Both the position numbers and the translations under genes were made by a program. The notes beneath the pieces were generated by a model. It had not been told where the DNA came from. It saw only the letters and a list, made by a program, of their open reading frames with translations, and did no database searches. 64,000 bases of DNA from Bacteriovorax sp. (GTDB taxonomy: Bacteria > Bdellovibrionota > Bacteriovoracia > Bacteriovoracales > Bacteriovoracaceae), in NCBI GenBank assembly GCA_014377485.1, contig JACMPM010000132.1, positions 62,001 to 126,000 of the forward strand, written 5' to 3'. Below, piece after piece: positions 36,921 through 46,371 of this stretch (position 1 is its first letter; every line of letters starts with the position of its first letter).

Positions 36921-38474
36921 ATGGATCAAGCACAACAGGCAAATGTAAAGGCCTTAGAATTTTTAGCAATATCTCGTCAATTCCGCTTAGGAAGTCTACC
37001 AACCGAGTCTCCCCATCCAAAAACTCTACTGCTTTCGGAAGATGCAAAACATAATTTAAACCGTGCGATTGAAACGATTCAAAACATAGACCTGGATGTA
37101 TTTATTCGTCTTCGCGATTCGTTAGATGAATTAAAAATTCTAAAAGATGAAATTAAAACTACCATCGAAGGTGGAGGTCGAGTTTTTCTTTGTGGTTGCG
37201 GGGCCACCGGAAGATTGTCGTTGGCATTGGAAACTATTTGGAGAGAGCAATATAAAGAGGACTTAAATCTTCGGGATAGAATTATTAGTTTTATGGCCGG
37301 AGGTGATGTCGCGCTAATTCACTCAGTAGAAAAATTTGAAGATTTTCCTGAGTTTGGTGAAAGACAACTTCTAGAATTAGGTTTTAAAGAAGGAGATATG
37401 CTAATTTCTTGCACTGAGGGTGGAGAAACTCCTTTTGTCATAGGAGCTACGGAAGCGGCCCTGGCCGTGAGTTCCCGTTCTCCTTTTTTTCTCTACTGCA
37501 ATCCTGATGATATTTTAATTCAAACAGCTGAGCGATCTAAACGCGTGATTGAAAATTTACAAATTAAAAAAATAAATTTAACTGTTGGACCAATGGCCTT
37601 AACTGGCAGTACTAGAATGCAGGCAACTACTATTTTGATGTATGCCACAGGATTGTGTTTGTGGTTTTACGATTTAGAATTTAGTGAAATTGAAAAAGAA
37701 TTATCTCTCATCACCACATATGTTCGCGAAATGGATCTTGGTTTTTTAAAAAGATTTATTGAATGCGAATCGGAACTCTACCGAAATGGTGAATATCTGT
37801 TTTACGAGACAGATGGAAAATTAGGGATAAGTATTTTAACTGATACAACCGAACGCTCTCCAACTTTCAGCCTGTATCCTTTTGAGAATCAAAATGATTT
37901 GGAAAAAAATCCATCGTTGTCATACTTACTTTTTCCAAACTCACCTGACAATAATTCTGCATGGCACGATCTGCTTGGCCGTTCACCTCGATGCTTTCAT
38001 TGGTCTGAAGTGACGGACCAGACTAGTGTTGAGCGCTTAATGGGGTTTGATTTTAGTAATCAGCTTACTTTGAGTCGACCTAAATATTTAAGTGCAGCTC
38101 ATTCTAATTTTACAATAATGTTTGATGATAAAAAAAATGCCATCAATTTTTCATTGAAAGAAAATACTCACCAATTGCTTCTTGGCAAATTGAATTTTTT
38201 ATCAACTCATCTCATTTTAAAAATTGTACTTAATAATTTATCAACTCTTGTAATGGGAAGAATGGATCGATATGAATCAAATTTGATGACCTGGGTTCGT
38301 GCCAGTAATAATAAATTGGTAGATCGAGCAGTTAGGTATGTTGATACACTATTAAGACAGAAAGGCGTCGTTGTCTCTTACGACGATTTAGTGAAGGCCT
38401 GTTTTAGGCTTAAGGATCAGATTCCAAGGGATCAGTCACTGGTCCTTACAATGGTTCGTGAGTTTAGTTCTTAA
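36921..38474 (+). CDS. SIS-domain protein, MurQ / glucokinase-regulatory-protein-like (517 aa)
   Basis: LPTESPHPKTLLL, GGGRVFLCGCGATGRLSLALE, GPMALTGSTRMQATTILMYA, then a second SIS-like half GISILTDTTERSPTFSLYPFE. Confidence 0.75.
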   Translation: MDQAQQANVKALEFLAISRQFRLGSLPTESPHPKTLLLSEDAKHNLNRAIETIQNIDLDVFIRLRDSLDELKILKDEIKTTIEGGGRVFLCGCGATGRLSLALETIWREQYKEDLNLRDRIISFMAGGDVALIHSVEKFEDFPEFGERQLLELGFKEGDMLISCTEGGETPFVIGATEAALAVSSRSPFFLYCNPDDILIQTAERSKRVIENLQIKKINLTVGPMALTGSTRMQATTILMYATGLCLWFYDLEFSEIEKELSLITTYVREMDLGFLKRFIECESELYRNGEYLFYETDGKLGISILTDTTERSPTFSLYPFENQNDLEKNPSLSYLLFPNSPDNNSAWHDLLGRSPRCFHWSEVTDQTSVERLMGFDFSNQLTLSRPKYLSAAHSNFTIMFDDKKNAINFSLKENTHQLLLGKLNFLSTHLILKIVLNNLSTLVMGRMDRYESNLMTWVRASNNKLVDRAVRYVDTLLRQKGVVVSYDDLVKACFRLKDQIPRDQSLVLTMVREFSS

Positions 38475-38650
38475 GATTTTTTGTTGTCGCGATTTTTATC
38501 TTCTTCTTGTTGTTGGTTAGATTTCTTACCTTCTTTAAATCCTCTAATGGATTCGCCGAGGGTCCTTCCTAACTGGGGAATTTTCTTTCCACCGAAACAA
38601 AAAATGACGATCGCCGCGATAAGTATTCCTTCGGTTAATCCAATTCCCAT
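38471..38650 (-). CDS. tatA: Sec-independent translocase subunit TatA (59 aa, missed by ORF track)
   Basis: Reverse-strand translation: MGIGLTEGILIAAIVIFCFGGKKIPQLGRTLGESIRGFKEGKKSNQQQEEDKNRDNKKS; canonical TM-FGxKK-LG--LG-SI--FK pattern. Confidence 0.92.
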   Translation of the reverse strand: MGIGLTEGILIAAIVIFCFGGKKIPQLGRTLGESIRGFKEGKKSNQQQEEDKNRDNKKS

Positions 38651-38667
38651 AAAATATTCCTATTTAA

Positions 38668-38847
38668 TTATTTTGGTTCAGCTTTATTTTTATCTTTATC
38701 GTTTGTTTTTACTTCTTCTTTCATTCCATCTTTAAAGTTGCGAATAGATGAACCAAGAGTTTTTCCTAACTCGGGAATTTTTTTTCCACCAAAACATAGG
38801 ACAACGATTCCAGTAATTAAAAGACCTTCGCCTAAATTGATTCCCAT
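38668..38847 (-). CDS. tatA: Second TatA paralog (59 aa, missed by ORF track)
   Basis: Reverse-strand translation: MGINLGEGLLITGIVVLCFGGKKIPELGKTLGSSIRNFKDGMKEEVKTNDKDKNKAEPK. Confidence 0.92.
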   Translation of the reverse strand: MGINLGEGLLITGIVVLCFGGKKIPELGKTLGSSIRNFKDGMKEEVKTNDKDKNKAEPK

Positions 38848-38869
38848 TACATTCTCCCCATTTTTTTTA

Positions 38870-39427
38870 TTAATAAAGTCTAGCTAGTTCCATAGAGTAT
38901 TTTCCAGGAGCATAATTCATAAATCGATTATCTTTTAGATCTTGGAATTTTTTATTACTTCCTGCATTGGAAGCGAAAGGGAAAATGGCAATCCCCCCTC
39001 GTGGAGTAAATTCACCGATGACTTCGATATAATGAGGTTGGATTAAATTGGAAAGATCATTGCACATTTTTTGAACACAATCTTCATGGAAGTCACCATG
39101 ATTTCTAAAACTAAAAAGATAAAGTTTAAGGGACTTTGATTCAACCATTTTTTTATCGGCGATATAATTGATGAAAATTTTAGCAAAATCAGGTTGTCCT
39201 GTTTTTGGGCAAAGAGAGGTAAACTCGGTGCAAACAAAAGTGGTCCATGCAGTATTTTGAGGATGCTTATTATCGAACGCTTCTAAAGTTTCAGGAGAAT
39301 ATGTGCTCGGGTATTCAGTGTGGGATTCGCCAAGTTTAAAATTTTTCAATTCTTTAACGGATCTTCCAAGATTTTTGGCAACCGGCATTGCTTGTCTAAT
39401 GTTTTTCTCAGGTGTTTTTTTGGCCAT
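38870..39427 (-). CDS. queF: NADPH-dependent 7-cyano-7-deazaguanine reductase
   Basis: FTSLCPKTGQPDFAKIFINYIADKKMVESKSLKLYLFSFRNHGDFHEDCV ... EFTPRGGIAIFPF. Confidence 0.95.
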   Translation of the reverse strand: MAKKTPEKNIRQAMPVAKNLGRSVKELKNFKLGESHTEYPSTYSPETLEAFDNKHPQNTAWTTFVCTEFTSLCPKTGQPDFAKIFINYIADKKMVESKSLKLYLFSFRNHGDFHEDCVQKMCNDLSNLIQPHYIEVIGEFTPRGGIAIFPFASNAGSNKKFQDLKDNRFMNYAPGKYSMELARLY

Positions 39428-39512
39428 AAGCTAACTTGCGCCCCTATAAAAGTAGTTAAATCGTGCCCTGTTTGATATTACTTATATCACTTTAAATTAG
39501 AGGAATAAAGCC

Positions 39513-41933
39513 GTGAGTGAAGGAAAAACTAAAGTAGTCTTTGTACAGCTAGGTTCTCCTAAAAGCCCGAAAGTATCTGACGTAAGGGCTTTTTTAAGAG
39601 AATTTCTGGGCGATCCCAGAGTAGTGGATATTAATCCTTTGCTTTGGAAGATTATTCTAAACCTTTTTGTATTGCCTTTCAGGCCAAAGCGCTCTGCTTT
39701 TTTATACTCTCGAATTTGGGACGGAAACAGTTTTCCGCTGATCACCATCACTAAAGCTTTTACCGATCGCGTTCGAGGTTTTTTAACTTCTGGAAAAGTT
39801 GAAGTGAACCATGCTTTTTTACTTTCAACTCCCAGAGTGAGTGATGTTTGGGATGATTGGGAAAGGGATCCCAATCCTGCGACTAAATTAAAGATTATTC
39901 CAATGTTTCCTCAATATGCCGAAGCTACTATTGCTTCAGGATTAGATGCTCTAGGTAGCGAAATTAAAAAAAGAGTAAAGATTCCAGAAATCAGCGTAGT
40001 TACTAACTTTCATACATCTAAAGCTTTTATCGACAATAGCGTTCGGCAGATTGAAAAATTTTTAGCTAGCTTTGACCAAAAAGGTACAAAGATCGATAAA
40101 CTTCTTTTAACTTTTCATGGTATCCAAAAAAGGCGCATTAACGATAAGGGAGATGTTTATTACCGACATTGTTATGAAACATTTTTTCTCATTCGATCAC
40201 GCGTGAAAAATATTGAATCGAATAATATTATTATGACTTTTCAGTCGCGCTTTGGAAGTGAGGAATGGCTTACTCCTTATACTGAAAATACGGTAGTAGA
40301 TTTGGTCAAACACGGACAAATTAACCTGGCGGTTTATTCACCAAGTTTTGTAGCAGACTGTTTAGAGACTCAAGATGAATTGGCCGTGGAGCTAAAAGAG
40401 ACGGCCAGGGAACATGGCGGGGATATTCACTTTATAGCATGTTTAAATGATGATGAATCATGGTGTCGTGATTTTGCAAAGTATGTAGAAAATCAATGTT
40501 TAGCTTCTGAGGAAATACGCTCGGAAGATTTTTATACCTTAGAAAAAGATAATTATCGGGAGTTCGAACTAATGTCAGCTAAAGAATTAAAACAAAAATC
40601 TACACCTCTAACTAAAGAAGCTAAGTCTTCAATATTAATTGTAGCTTTGACAATTTTTTTAGACTTAGTAGGTTTTTCAATTATTTTCCCGTTATTTCCA
40701 ACCCTGGCGAAATACTATTTAACCATCGATGCTAATAATGTTTTTCTCAAGGCTATTTTTGGATCGATCCAACACATTTCAAATTACACAGCTAGTTCAA
40801 CTTCTGTGTTTTCAAGCATAGTTCTCTTCGGAGGGATGCTGGGAGCGATTTATTCTTCTCTCCAATTTATTGCTGCACCTCTTTGGGGAGCATGGTCGGA
40901 TCGAATAGGGAGAAAGCCAGTTCTCGTTCGTTCAATGGCCGGAATGGCCATTGGTTACGCTATATGGGTATTTTCAGGATCGTTTACTCTTCTTATTATT
41001 TCTCGAATCATTGACGGTATAATGGGAGGAAATATTTCTACTGCAACTGCAGTTGTAGCAGATGTAACCACAAAAGAGAATCGATCTAAAGGTATGGCAA
41101 TTATCGGAGTGGCCTTTGCTTTAGGTTTTGTAGTGGGGCCAGCCTTTGGTGGATTGTTGTCATTAATTGATTTGACTAAAATGTATCCTAACTTGGTTCA
41201 ATACGGGATCAATCCTTTTTCTATGCCAGCGGCTTTTGCACTTTGTCTTTCACTCTTTAATACAGTTTGGATTATGACTAAGTTTAAAGAAAGTTTACCT
41301 CCTGAAAAACGTGGAGAGGTAACGACAGAGCGAAGTGCAAATATTTTCAAACTTTTTAAACCCCTACCTCATCCTGAGATAAATATTATTAACATGTCTT
41401 ATTTTCTATTTCTTGCTGCATTCTCTGGAATGGAATTTACTCTAACCTTTTTAGCGGCCGAAAGACTCAACTACACCTCAATGCAAAATGCCTATATCTT
41501 CATTTATATTGGATTCATTATTGCTTTTGTTCAGGGTGGAATTGTGCGAAGAAAAGCGTCGAGCGTTGGCGAAAAGAAAATGTCCATGATTGGAATGATA
41601 TCTCTTATTCCGGGTCTGCTTCTTATTTCTGCCGCCTATTCAAGCTTAATGCTTTATAGTGGATTATTTTTTCTAGCAGTCGGCTCATCTATGATTATGC
41701 CGTGCCTGACTTCTTTGGTGACCATGTATACGCCAAGCGCCGAGCAAGGGAGAAGTGTAGGAATATTTAGATCTATGGGAGCACTGGCACGAGTTGTCGG
41801 TCCGATACTATCCGCGATTGCTTATTATAAATACGGAGCTTGGGCACCTTATGTTTTTGGATCAGCATTTTTATTAATGCCAATTTTGATGTTGACCAAA
41901 CTTCCAAATAAGTCACCAGAGGCTTTGGCTTAA
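39513..41933 (+). CDS. hemH: Fused ferrochelatase - MFS transporter (806 aa)
   Basis: N-terminal ferrochelatase (KVVFVQLGSPKSP, LLLTFHGIQKRRINDKGDVYYRHC, YSPSFVADCLETQDE) then from about residue 354 an MFS domain (LVGFSIIFPLFPTLA, APLWGAWSDRIGRKPVL). One uninterrupted frame; SD-like agagga before GTG 39513. Confidence 0.9.
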   Translation: MSEGKTKVVFVQLGSPKSPKVSDVRAFLREFLGDPRVVDINPLLWKIILNLFVLPFRPKRSAFLYSRIWDGNSFPLITITKAFTDRVRGFLTSGKVEVNHAFLLSTPRVSDVWDDWERDPNPATKLKIIPMFPQYAEATIASGLDALGSEIKKRVKIPEISVVTNFHTSKAFIDNSVRQIEKFLASFDQKGTKIDKLLLTFHGIQKRRINDKGDVYYRHCYETFFLIRSRVKNIESNNIIMTFQSRFGSEEWLTPYTENTVVDLVKHGQINLAVYSPSFVADCLETQDELAVELKETAREHGGDIHFIACLNDDESWCRDFAKYVENQCLASEEIRSEDFYTLEKDNYREFELMSAKELKQKSTPLTKEAKSSILIVALTIFLDLVGFSIIFPLFPTLAKYYLTIDANNVFLKAIFGSIQHISNYTASSTSVFSSIVLFGGMLGAIYSSLQFIAAPLWGAWSDRIGRKPVLVRSMAGMAIGYAIWVFSGSFTLLIISRIIDGIMGGNISTATAVVADVTTKENRSKGMAIIGVAFALGFVVGPAFGGLLSLIDLTKMYPNLVQYGINPFSMPAAFALCLSLFNTVWIMTKFKESLPPEKRGEVTTERSANIFKLFKPLPHPEINIINMSYFLFLAAFSGMEFTLTFLAAERLNYTSMQNAYIFIYIGFIIAFVQGGIVRRKASSVGEKKMSMIGMISLIPGLLLISAAYSSLMLYSGLFFLAVGSSMIMPCLTSLVTMYTPSAEQGRSVGIFRSMGALARVVGPILSAIAYYKYGAWAPYVFGSAFLLMPILMLTKLPNKSPEALA

Positions 41934-42715
41934 CTTAGAAATGGATTGTGTTTCTTTTCTTGATAAATAACTGTCGCAGGTCCGTGACCTGCGATGACTT
42001 GAGTTTCATCCGGTAACACTAAAAGTCGATCTTTGATTGACTTGATGATGAGTCTCCCATCTCCCCCCGGTAAATCTGTTCTTCCAATTGATTGTTGAAA
42101 TAGAGTGTCGCCAGCAAATAGTTGTGGCGTATCAAAATACTCGCTATAAAAACAGCAAGAGCCTGGTGTGTGTCCTGGGGTGTGGAGAGTAGTTAGAAAT
42201 GTATCGATCTCAGGATCAGTGAAAGAAAATGTTTCGCCATCTTGAAGGTGAGCATCCAGCGGTTTTGGTGTTCCAACTTTTTGACCGAAAAAAAGTCCTT
42301 GTTGCGGAAGCATGTCGTAGAGGAATTGATCTCCCTTATGAAGATGCATTGTAGCTCCGGTCGCAACGCTAATTTCAGAAGATCTTCCGATATGATCAAA
42401 ATGGGCGTGAGTGTGTAATAGTTTTTTTACTTTGATATCGAGTTCTTTTATTTTTTTAAAAATAAGATCGTGATCATTTCCTGGATCGATAATAATCGCT
42501 TCTCGTGTGATATCAGAGTAGAGGATAGAGCAGTTACAGGCATAACTCCCAACTGGAAAACTGACTAAATTGAGAGAATTCTTTTTTAATTTAATATAAA
42601 AATCCTTTGTTTTTACTATTATGTTCGCAATTAATTGCCCTGAGAACGAAAAATTTTGACTGTCAGTATTTAACACAGGTCTGTAGTTTTTACATAGTCT
42701 ATCGCGCCGTGCCAT
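41930..42715 (-). CDS. MBL-fold hydrolase (glyoxalase II-like)
   Basis: LLHTHAHFDHIGRSSEIS, HTPGHTPGSCCFY, FAGDTLFQQSIGRTDLPGGD; true start probably downstream of 42715. Confidence 0.9.
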   Translation of the reverse strand: MARRDRLCKNYRPVLNTDSQNFSFSGQLIANIIVKTKDFYIKLKKNSLNLVSFPVGSYACNCSILYSDITREAIIIDPGNDHDLIFKKIKELDIKVKKLLHTHAHFDHIGRSSEISVATGATMHLHKGDQFLYDMLPQQGLFFGQKVGTPKPLDAHLQDGETFSFTDPEIDTFLTTLHTPGHTPGSCCFYSEYFDTPQLFAGDTLFQQSIGRTDLPGGDGRLIIKSIKDRLLVLPDETQVIAGHGPATVIYQEKKHNPFLS

Positions 42716-42761
42716 GAAAAACTTTAAAATAGGTAATTAACACCTGTTTTTAGAGGTTTAT

Positions 42762-44210
42762 ATGAAGTCATGGATCCTTTTACTTTCAATTTGTGCCCTT
42801 AACTCTCATGCAAGTCAACTCGATCCATTCAAAGTATCGATACAATCTGGTCATCAAATCATTCTTTTAAATCACGGGTTAGCTGCATTAGAAGAACGGC
42901 TTCAGATGATAGAGCGGGCCCAAAAAACAATAGATGTTGAGTATTTTATTTATAGCCTAGATAAGTCAGGGCGAATTTTCTCTCAGGCGCTAATCAAAAA
43001 AGCTCGCGAGGGTGTGAAGGTTCGTATGCTACTTGATTATGCAATGATTAAGTCTCAATTCTCTCCATTCTTTGCCTTCGAAATGGAAAAAAATGGAATC
43101 GAAGTAAAGTATTTTAACGCCACAGCAACACTTAATGTTTTTAGCGGCACATATCGAAATCATAGAAAAGTTTTGTTGATTGACGGAGAAGAAGCGATTA
43201 CCGGCGGACGAAATATTGCAGATGAATATTTTGATTTGCGTGAGGATTTTAATTTTCTTGACCGGGATTTAAAAGTTACCGGGCCAATTGTTTCTTCTAT
43301 CCAAAAAACTTTTGACCAAGTCTGGAATGTCGATCTTTCTGTAAAAGTTCAACGGGATAGAATGCCAGAAGCCAATGATGGAATTTATAGAACAGAAAAA
43401 GGTGGTCGAGATGACTTTAAATACCGTACAGATTTGAAGTATTACAATCAAAAAATTGCAAAAGCAGTTGAGTTTTTATCTGTTCCAAACGATCTCTTGC
43501 TGGAAGAAGTTAGATCAAAAGGAAAGACTGAGTTAGTGGCTGAGTACGTAGGTACTTGTGAAAATATGAGTTTTAATTCTGAGTATCCAGTTATTGGAAA
43601 AAAGAATCGCGCAGAAAGAATTATTAAGCATGATATAGCCAATAGAATAATAAATGCAAAAGAATCTGTATTATTTGATTCACCTTATTTTATAACAAAT
43701 GATGAATCAAAAGCAGCACTTCTCAGTGCACTTGATAATAAAGTAAAAGTAACTCTCTTAACAAATAGTTTAAATTCAACTGATGCCGTTTATGTCTATT
43801 CTGCATTTGACAGCACAATCAAAGATTGGATCACAAAAGGATTAGAGACATATATTTATAAAGGTACATTGCCAGACAGTTATGCGACAATGACTGATGA
43901 AATTTCTCATGCTCGTTTTGGTATTCACTCAAAGTCTTTTGTTTTTGACAAAAAAGATGTTGTAATTGGAACTTTTAACTTCGATCCACGTTCAGCTAAT
44001 TTAAATACTGAAATGACGATCTCTTGTGATAATAATCCAGAGCTTGCTAAACTTGTGACAGAAGATATTGAAGGAAGAATTAAAGGAAGTATTTTGCTTG
44101 ATTCAAGTAAAACAGTTGATGATGTTAAATTTTATAATACCGGCTTCTTAAAAAGATTAGAGTATTACGCTTTTAAAATTCCCTCGAACGTATTTGATTA
44201 CCTTTTATAA
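42762..44210 (+). CDS. Exported phospholipase D / cardiolipin synthase-like protein
   Basis: Signal peptide; two HKD-type motifs: YRNHRKVLLIDGEEAITGGRNIADEYFD and IHSKSFVFDKKDVVIGTFNFDPRSANLNTE. Confidence 0.9.
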   Translation: MKSWILLLSICALNSHASQLDPFKVSIQSGHQIILLNHGLAALEERLQMIERAQKTIDVEYFIYSLDKSGRIFSQALIKKAREGVKVRMLLDYAMIKSQFSPFFAFEMEKNGIEVKYFNATATLNVFSGTYRNHRKVLLIDGEEAITGGRNIADEYFDLREDFNFLDRDLKVTGPIVSSIQKTFDQVWNVDLSVKVQRDRMPEANDGIYRTEKGGRDDFKYRTDLKYYNQKIAKAVEFLSVPNDLLLEEVRSKGKTELVAEYVGTCENMSFNSEYPVIGKKNRAERIIKHDIANRIINAKESVLFDSPYFITNDESKAALLSALDNKVKVTLLTNSLNSTDAVYVYSAFDSTIKDWITKGLETYIYKGTLPDSYATMTDEISHARFGIHSKSFVFDKKDVVIGTFNFDPRSANLNTEMTISCDNNPELAKLVTEDIEGRIKGSILLDSSKTVDDVKFYNTGFLKRLEYYAFKIPSNVFDYLL

Positions 44211-45077
44211 TTTAGTAATGAGCTCTCGGGCAATATTTAACCCCGAGAGCTTTTCTAATTGTTCAAATCCTGGAACTGGATTAAATTCTAAAAAATAAAA
44301 TTCTTTCCCATCATCTATTATATCGATTCCACAATAATCCAATCCACTTAGAATGACTCCGCGATGGACTTCGTTTTGAATTTCAGAAGAGATTTTTTTA
44401 ATAATTTTACCAGTTGAGCGTTGGGAGTTTCCACGGAAATCTTCGACTCCAAGTTTTCGCTCAACGATTCCTATAATTTCATTTTTAATGATAAAAACTC
44501 GCCATTCTTTTTTTTGCTCAATGAAAGGTTGAATAATAAATTTTTGATCTTTCATAGCATTAAAAGTTTCGAGAAAACTCTTCAATGATTGAAGACCGTT
44601 TACCAGATTCACTCCGATTCCCTGATTGCCGCGAACCATCTTTATGATAAATTTTTGAGAGGGTGATAGGGAAGAGATGATTTCCCAATTTATATCATTC
44701 AGCTCTCCGCGGTAACTTACAGTCTCAATACTGGTGAGTTTGTTTTTTGCGAAAAACAAGCTTTGCTTATCTTTACTTCTAAAAGACTCTAAAGAATGAA
44801 GTGGGTTTGTGACTTTAAATCCAGAATCCTTATGATATTGTGAAACTAACAGATCAAAGTCGTCATATCGGATTCCCGTTGTTCTATGAAAATAGAGGTT
44901 AGGGGTCTCTTTTTTAGCCAAAGAAAGTAAATTGGTAGAGATTAAATAGTTATAGGGATTCAGCCAATAATTACTATATTTAAGTTTATTGGCTTCTAGA
45001 AGCAAGCGCTTAGTGGTGTAAAGCTCTGGAGATTCACTTGAGATAATAATACTTTTATTGCTTTTTTTGAGGCCCAT
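44205..45077 (-). CDS. RimK-type ATP-grasp ligase
   Basis: FIIKMVRGNQGIGVNLV, KFIIQPFIEQKKEWRVFIIKNEIIGIVERK, LDYCGIDIIDDGKEFYFLEFNPVPGFEQL. Confidence 0.88.
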   Translation of the reverse strand: MGLKKSNKSIIISSESPELYTTKRLLLEANKLKYSNYWLNPYNYLISTNLLSLAKKETPNLYFHRTTGIRYDDFDLLVSQYHKDSGFKVTNPLHSLESFRSKDKQSLFFAKNKLTSIETVSYRGELNDINWEIISSLSPSQKFIIKMVRGNQGIGVNLVNGLQSLKSFLETFNAMKDQKFIIQPFIEQKKEWRVFIIKNEIIGIVERKLGVEDFRGNSQRSTGKIIKKISSEIQNEVHRGVILSGLDYCGIDIIDDGKEFYFLEFNPVPGFEQLEKLSGLNIARELITKL

Positions 45078-45146
45078 AATTTATTACCGTGAGAAAGAAT
45101 TCTTATGCTTGAATTCTTAGTTTGTTAAAAGCTATAATATCATATT

Positions 45147-46250
45147 ATGAAATTCCGTCATTCCAATATTATCTTCTTATCTCTGGCATTGGTCCTTCTG
45201 TTTTCCTTTACTGTGAATTCTGCTGACATACCAAAATTAACTCCAGCTTTAAATAGTTTTTGTAAAAAACTTGACGTGCAATTTAAAAAATACGGTTGGG
45301 ACAAAAGTGAATGTGAAAGATTCGATTGGATTCATGTTCGTAATTCGGTGGAAGGAGATCCATTAACCTGGACAGTCTTTGGCGATACAAGTGATGAAGA
45401 GAAACCTTCTTTTAAACAAAAGGATGTTTCAATTATTATGTGTGGAGTTCATGGTGATGAAATTACTCCGATTAAATTTTGTTTTGATATTATGACTTAT
45501 CTTAAGACGGTCTATGAAGATCCTGATATTGCAAAAAAAGATTTTGCCAATAAAATTGTAATTGTCGCTCCCTTGGTTAATCCAGATTCTTTTTTTAAAG
45601 TGCATCCTTCGAGAGTTAATGCCCACGGTGTTGACGTAAATCGCAACTTTCCTACAAAAGATTGGGCCCGTGACGCCAGAAGATTATGGATTTCAAATTT
45701 AAGAAAAGATAAAAGACGCAACCCTGGTCTGAAAGCTAATAGTGAACCTGAAGTTGTTTTTCAAATGAATCTAATTAAGCGTTATGGTCCTGATAAAATT
45801 ATCTCGGTCCATTCACCATTGACAATGCTGGACTACGACGGACCCAATACTATAGTCACAGGCTTCGTAGACGGTGCCCGTGCTCACGAACTTTTAATAC
45901 AAATGAGCAAGGATGCATCTGATTATAAGATCGAAAACTATCCTTTTTTTCCAGGCTCTCTAGGTAATTGGGCCGGTAAAGAAAGAGATATTCCCACTTA
46001 TACATTGGAACTTCCAACTTCTGATCCTTCTAAATCAGCTCAATATTGGAAACTTTTTAAGTCGGCCATTCACAATGCCGTTGCTCACGATCTCAAAGAA
46101 AAAAGGAGCATAAAGAGCGCAGAGAAAGCACCTGAAAAAACAGAAGTGAAAACAGAAGTGAAAATAGAAGGGCCAGTCGACTCTACTGTAAAAGTTGAAG
46201 AGCAAAAATCGGCCGAAGTAAAACCCACCAAAATCGAAATGGTCGACTAG
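45147..46250 (+). CDS. Exported M14-family zinc carboxypeptidase
   Basis: Signal peptide; MCGVHGDEITPIKF (HxxE), VDVNRNFPTKDW, ISVHSP (His ligand), YTLELPTSDPSKS (catalytic Glu). Confidence 0.85.
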   Translation: MKFRHSNIIFLSLALVLLFSFTVNSADIPKLTPALNSFCKKLDVQFKKYGWDKSECERFDWIHVRNSVEGDPLTWTVFGDTSDEEKPSFKQKDVSIIMCGVHGDEITPIKFCFDIMTYLKTVYEDPDIAKKDFANKIVIVAPLVNPDSFFKVHPSRVNAHGVDVNRNFPTKDWARDARRLWISNLRKDKRRNPGLKANSEPEVVFQMNLIKRYGPDKIISVHSPLTMLDYDGPNTIVTGFVDGARAHELLIQMSKDASDYKIENYPFFPGSLGNWAGKERDIPTYTLELPTSDPSKSAQYWKLFKSAIHNAVAHDLKEKRSIKSAEKAPEKTEVKTEVKIEGPVDSTVKVEEQKSAEVKPTKIEMVD

Positions 46251-46371
46251 ACCCTAGATCCTTGAAAATACGTACTTGCAAATTATAGTTGGCATAATAG
46301 CTTAAGTTTTTAACTAATGTACTCGATAAGACATATGAGAATAGTTATCCCTACTCGTAAGGAGTCTTCAT

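Noticed and set aside
38481-38735. Plus-strand ORF MLSRFLSSSCCWLDFLPSLNPLMDSPR...
   Set aside because: Antisense to the two tatA genes, whose reverse-strand translations are unambiguous.
46110-46245. KTEVKTEVK repeat as a DNA repeat element
   Set aside because: It is short low-complexity coding sequence at the C-terminus of the M14 peptidase, not an array.
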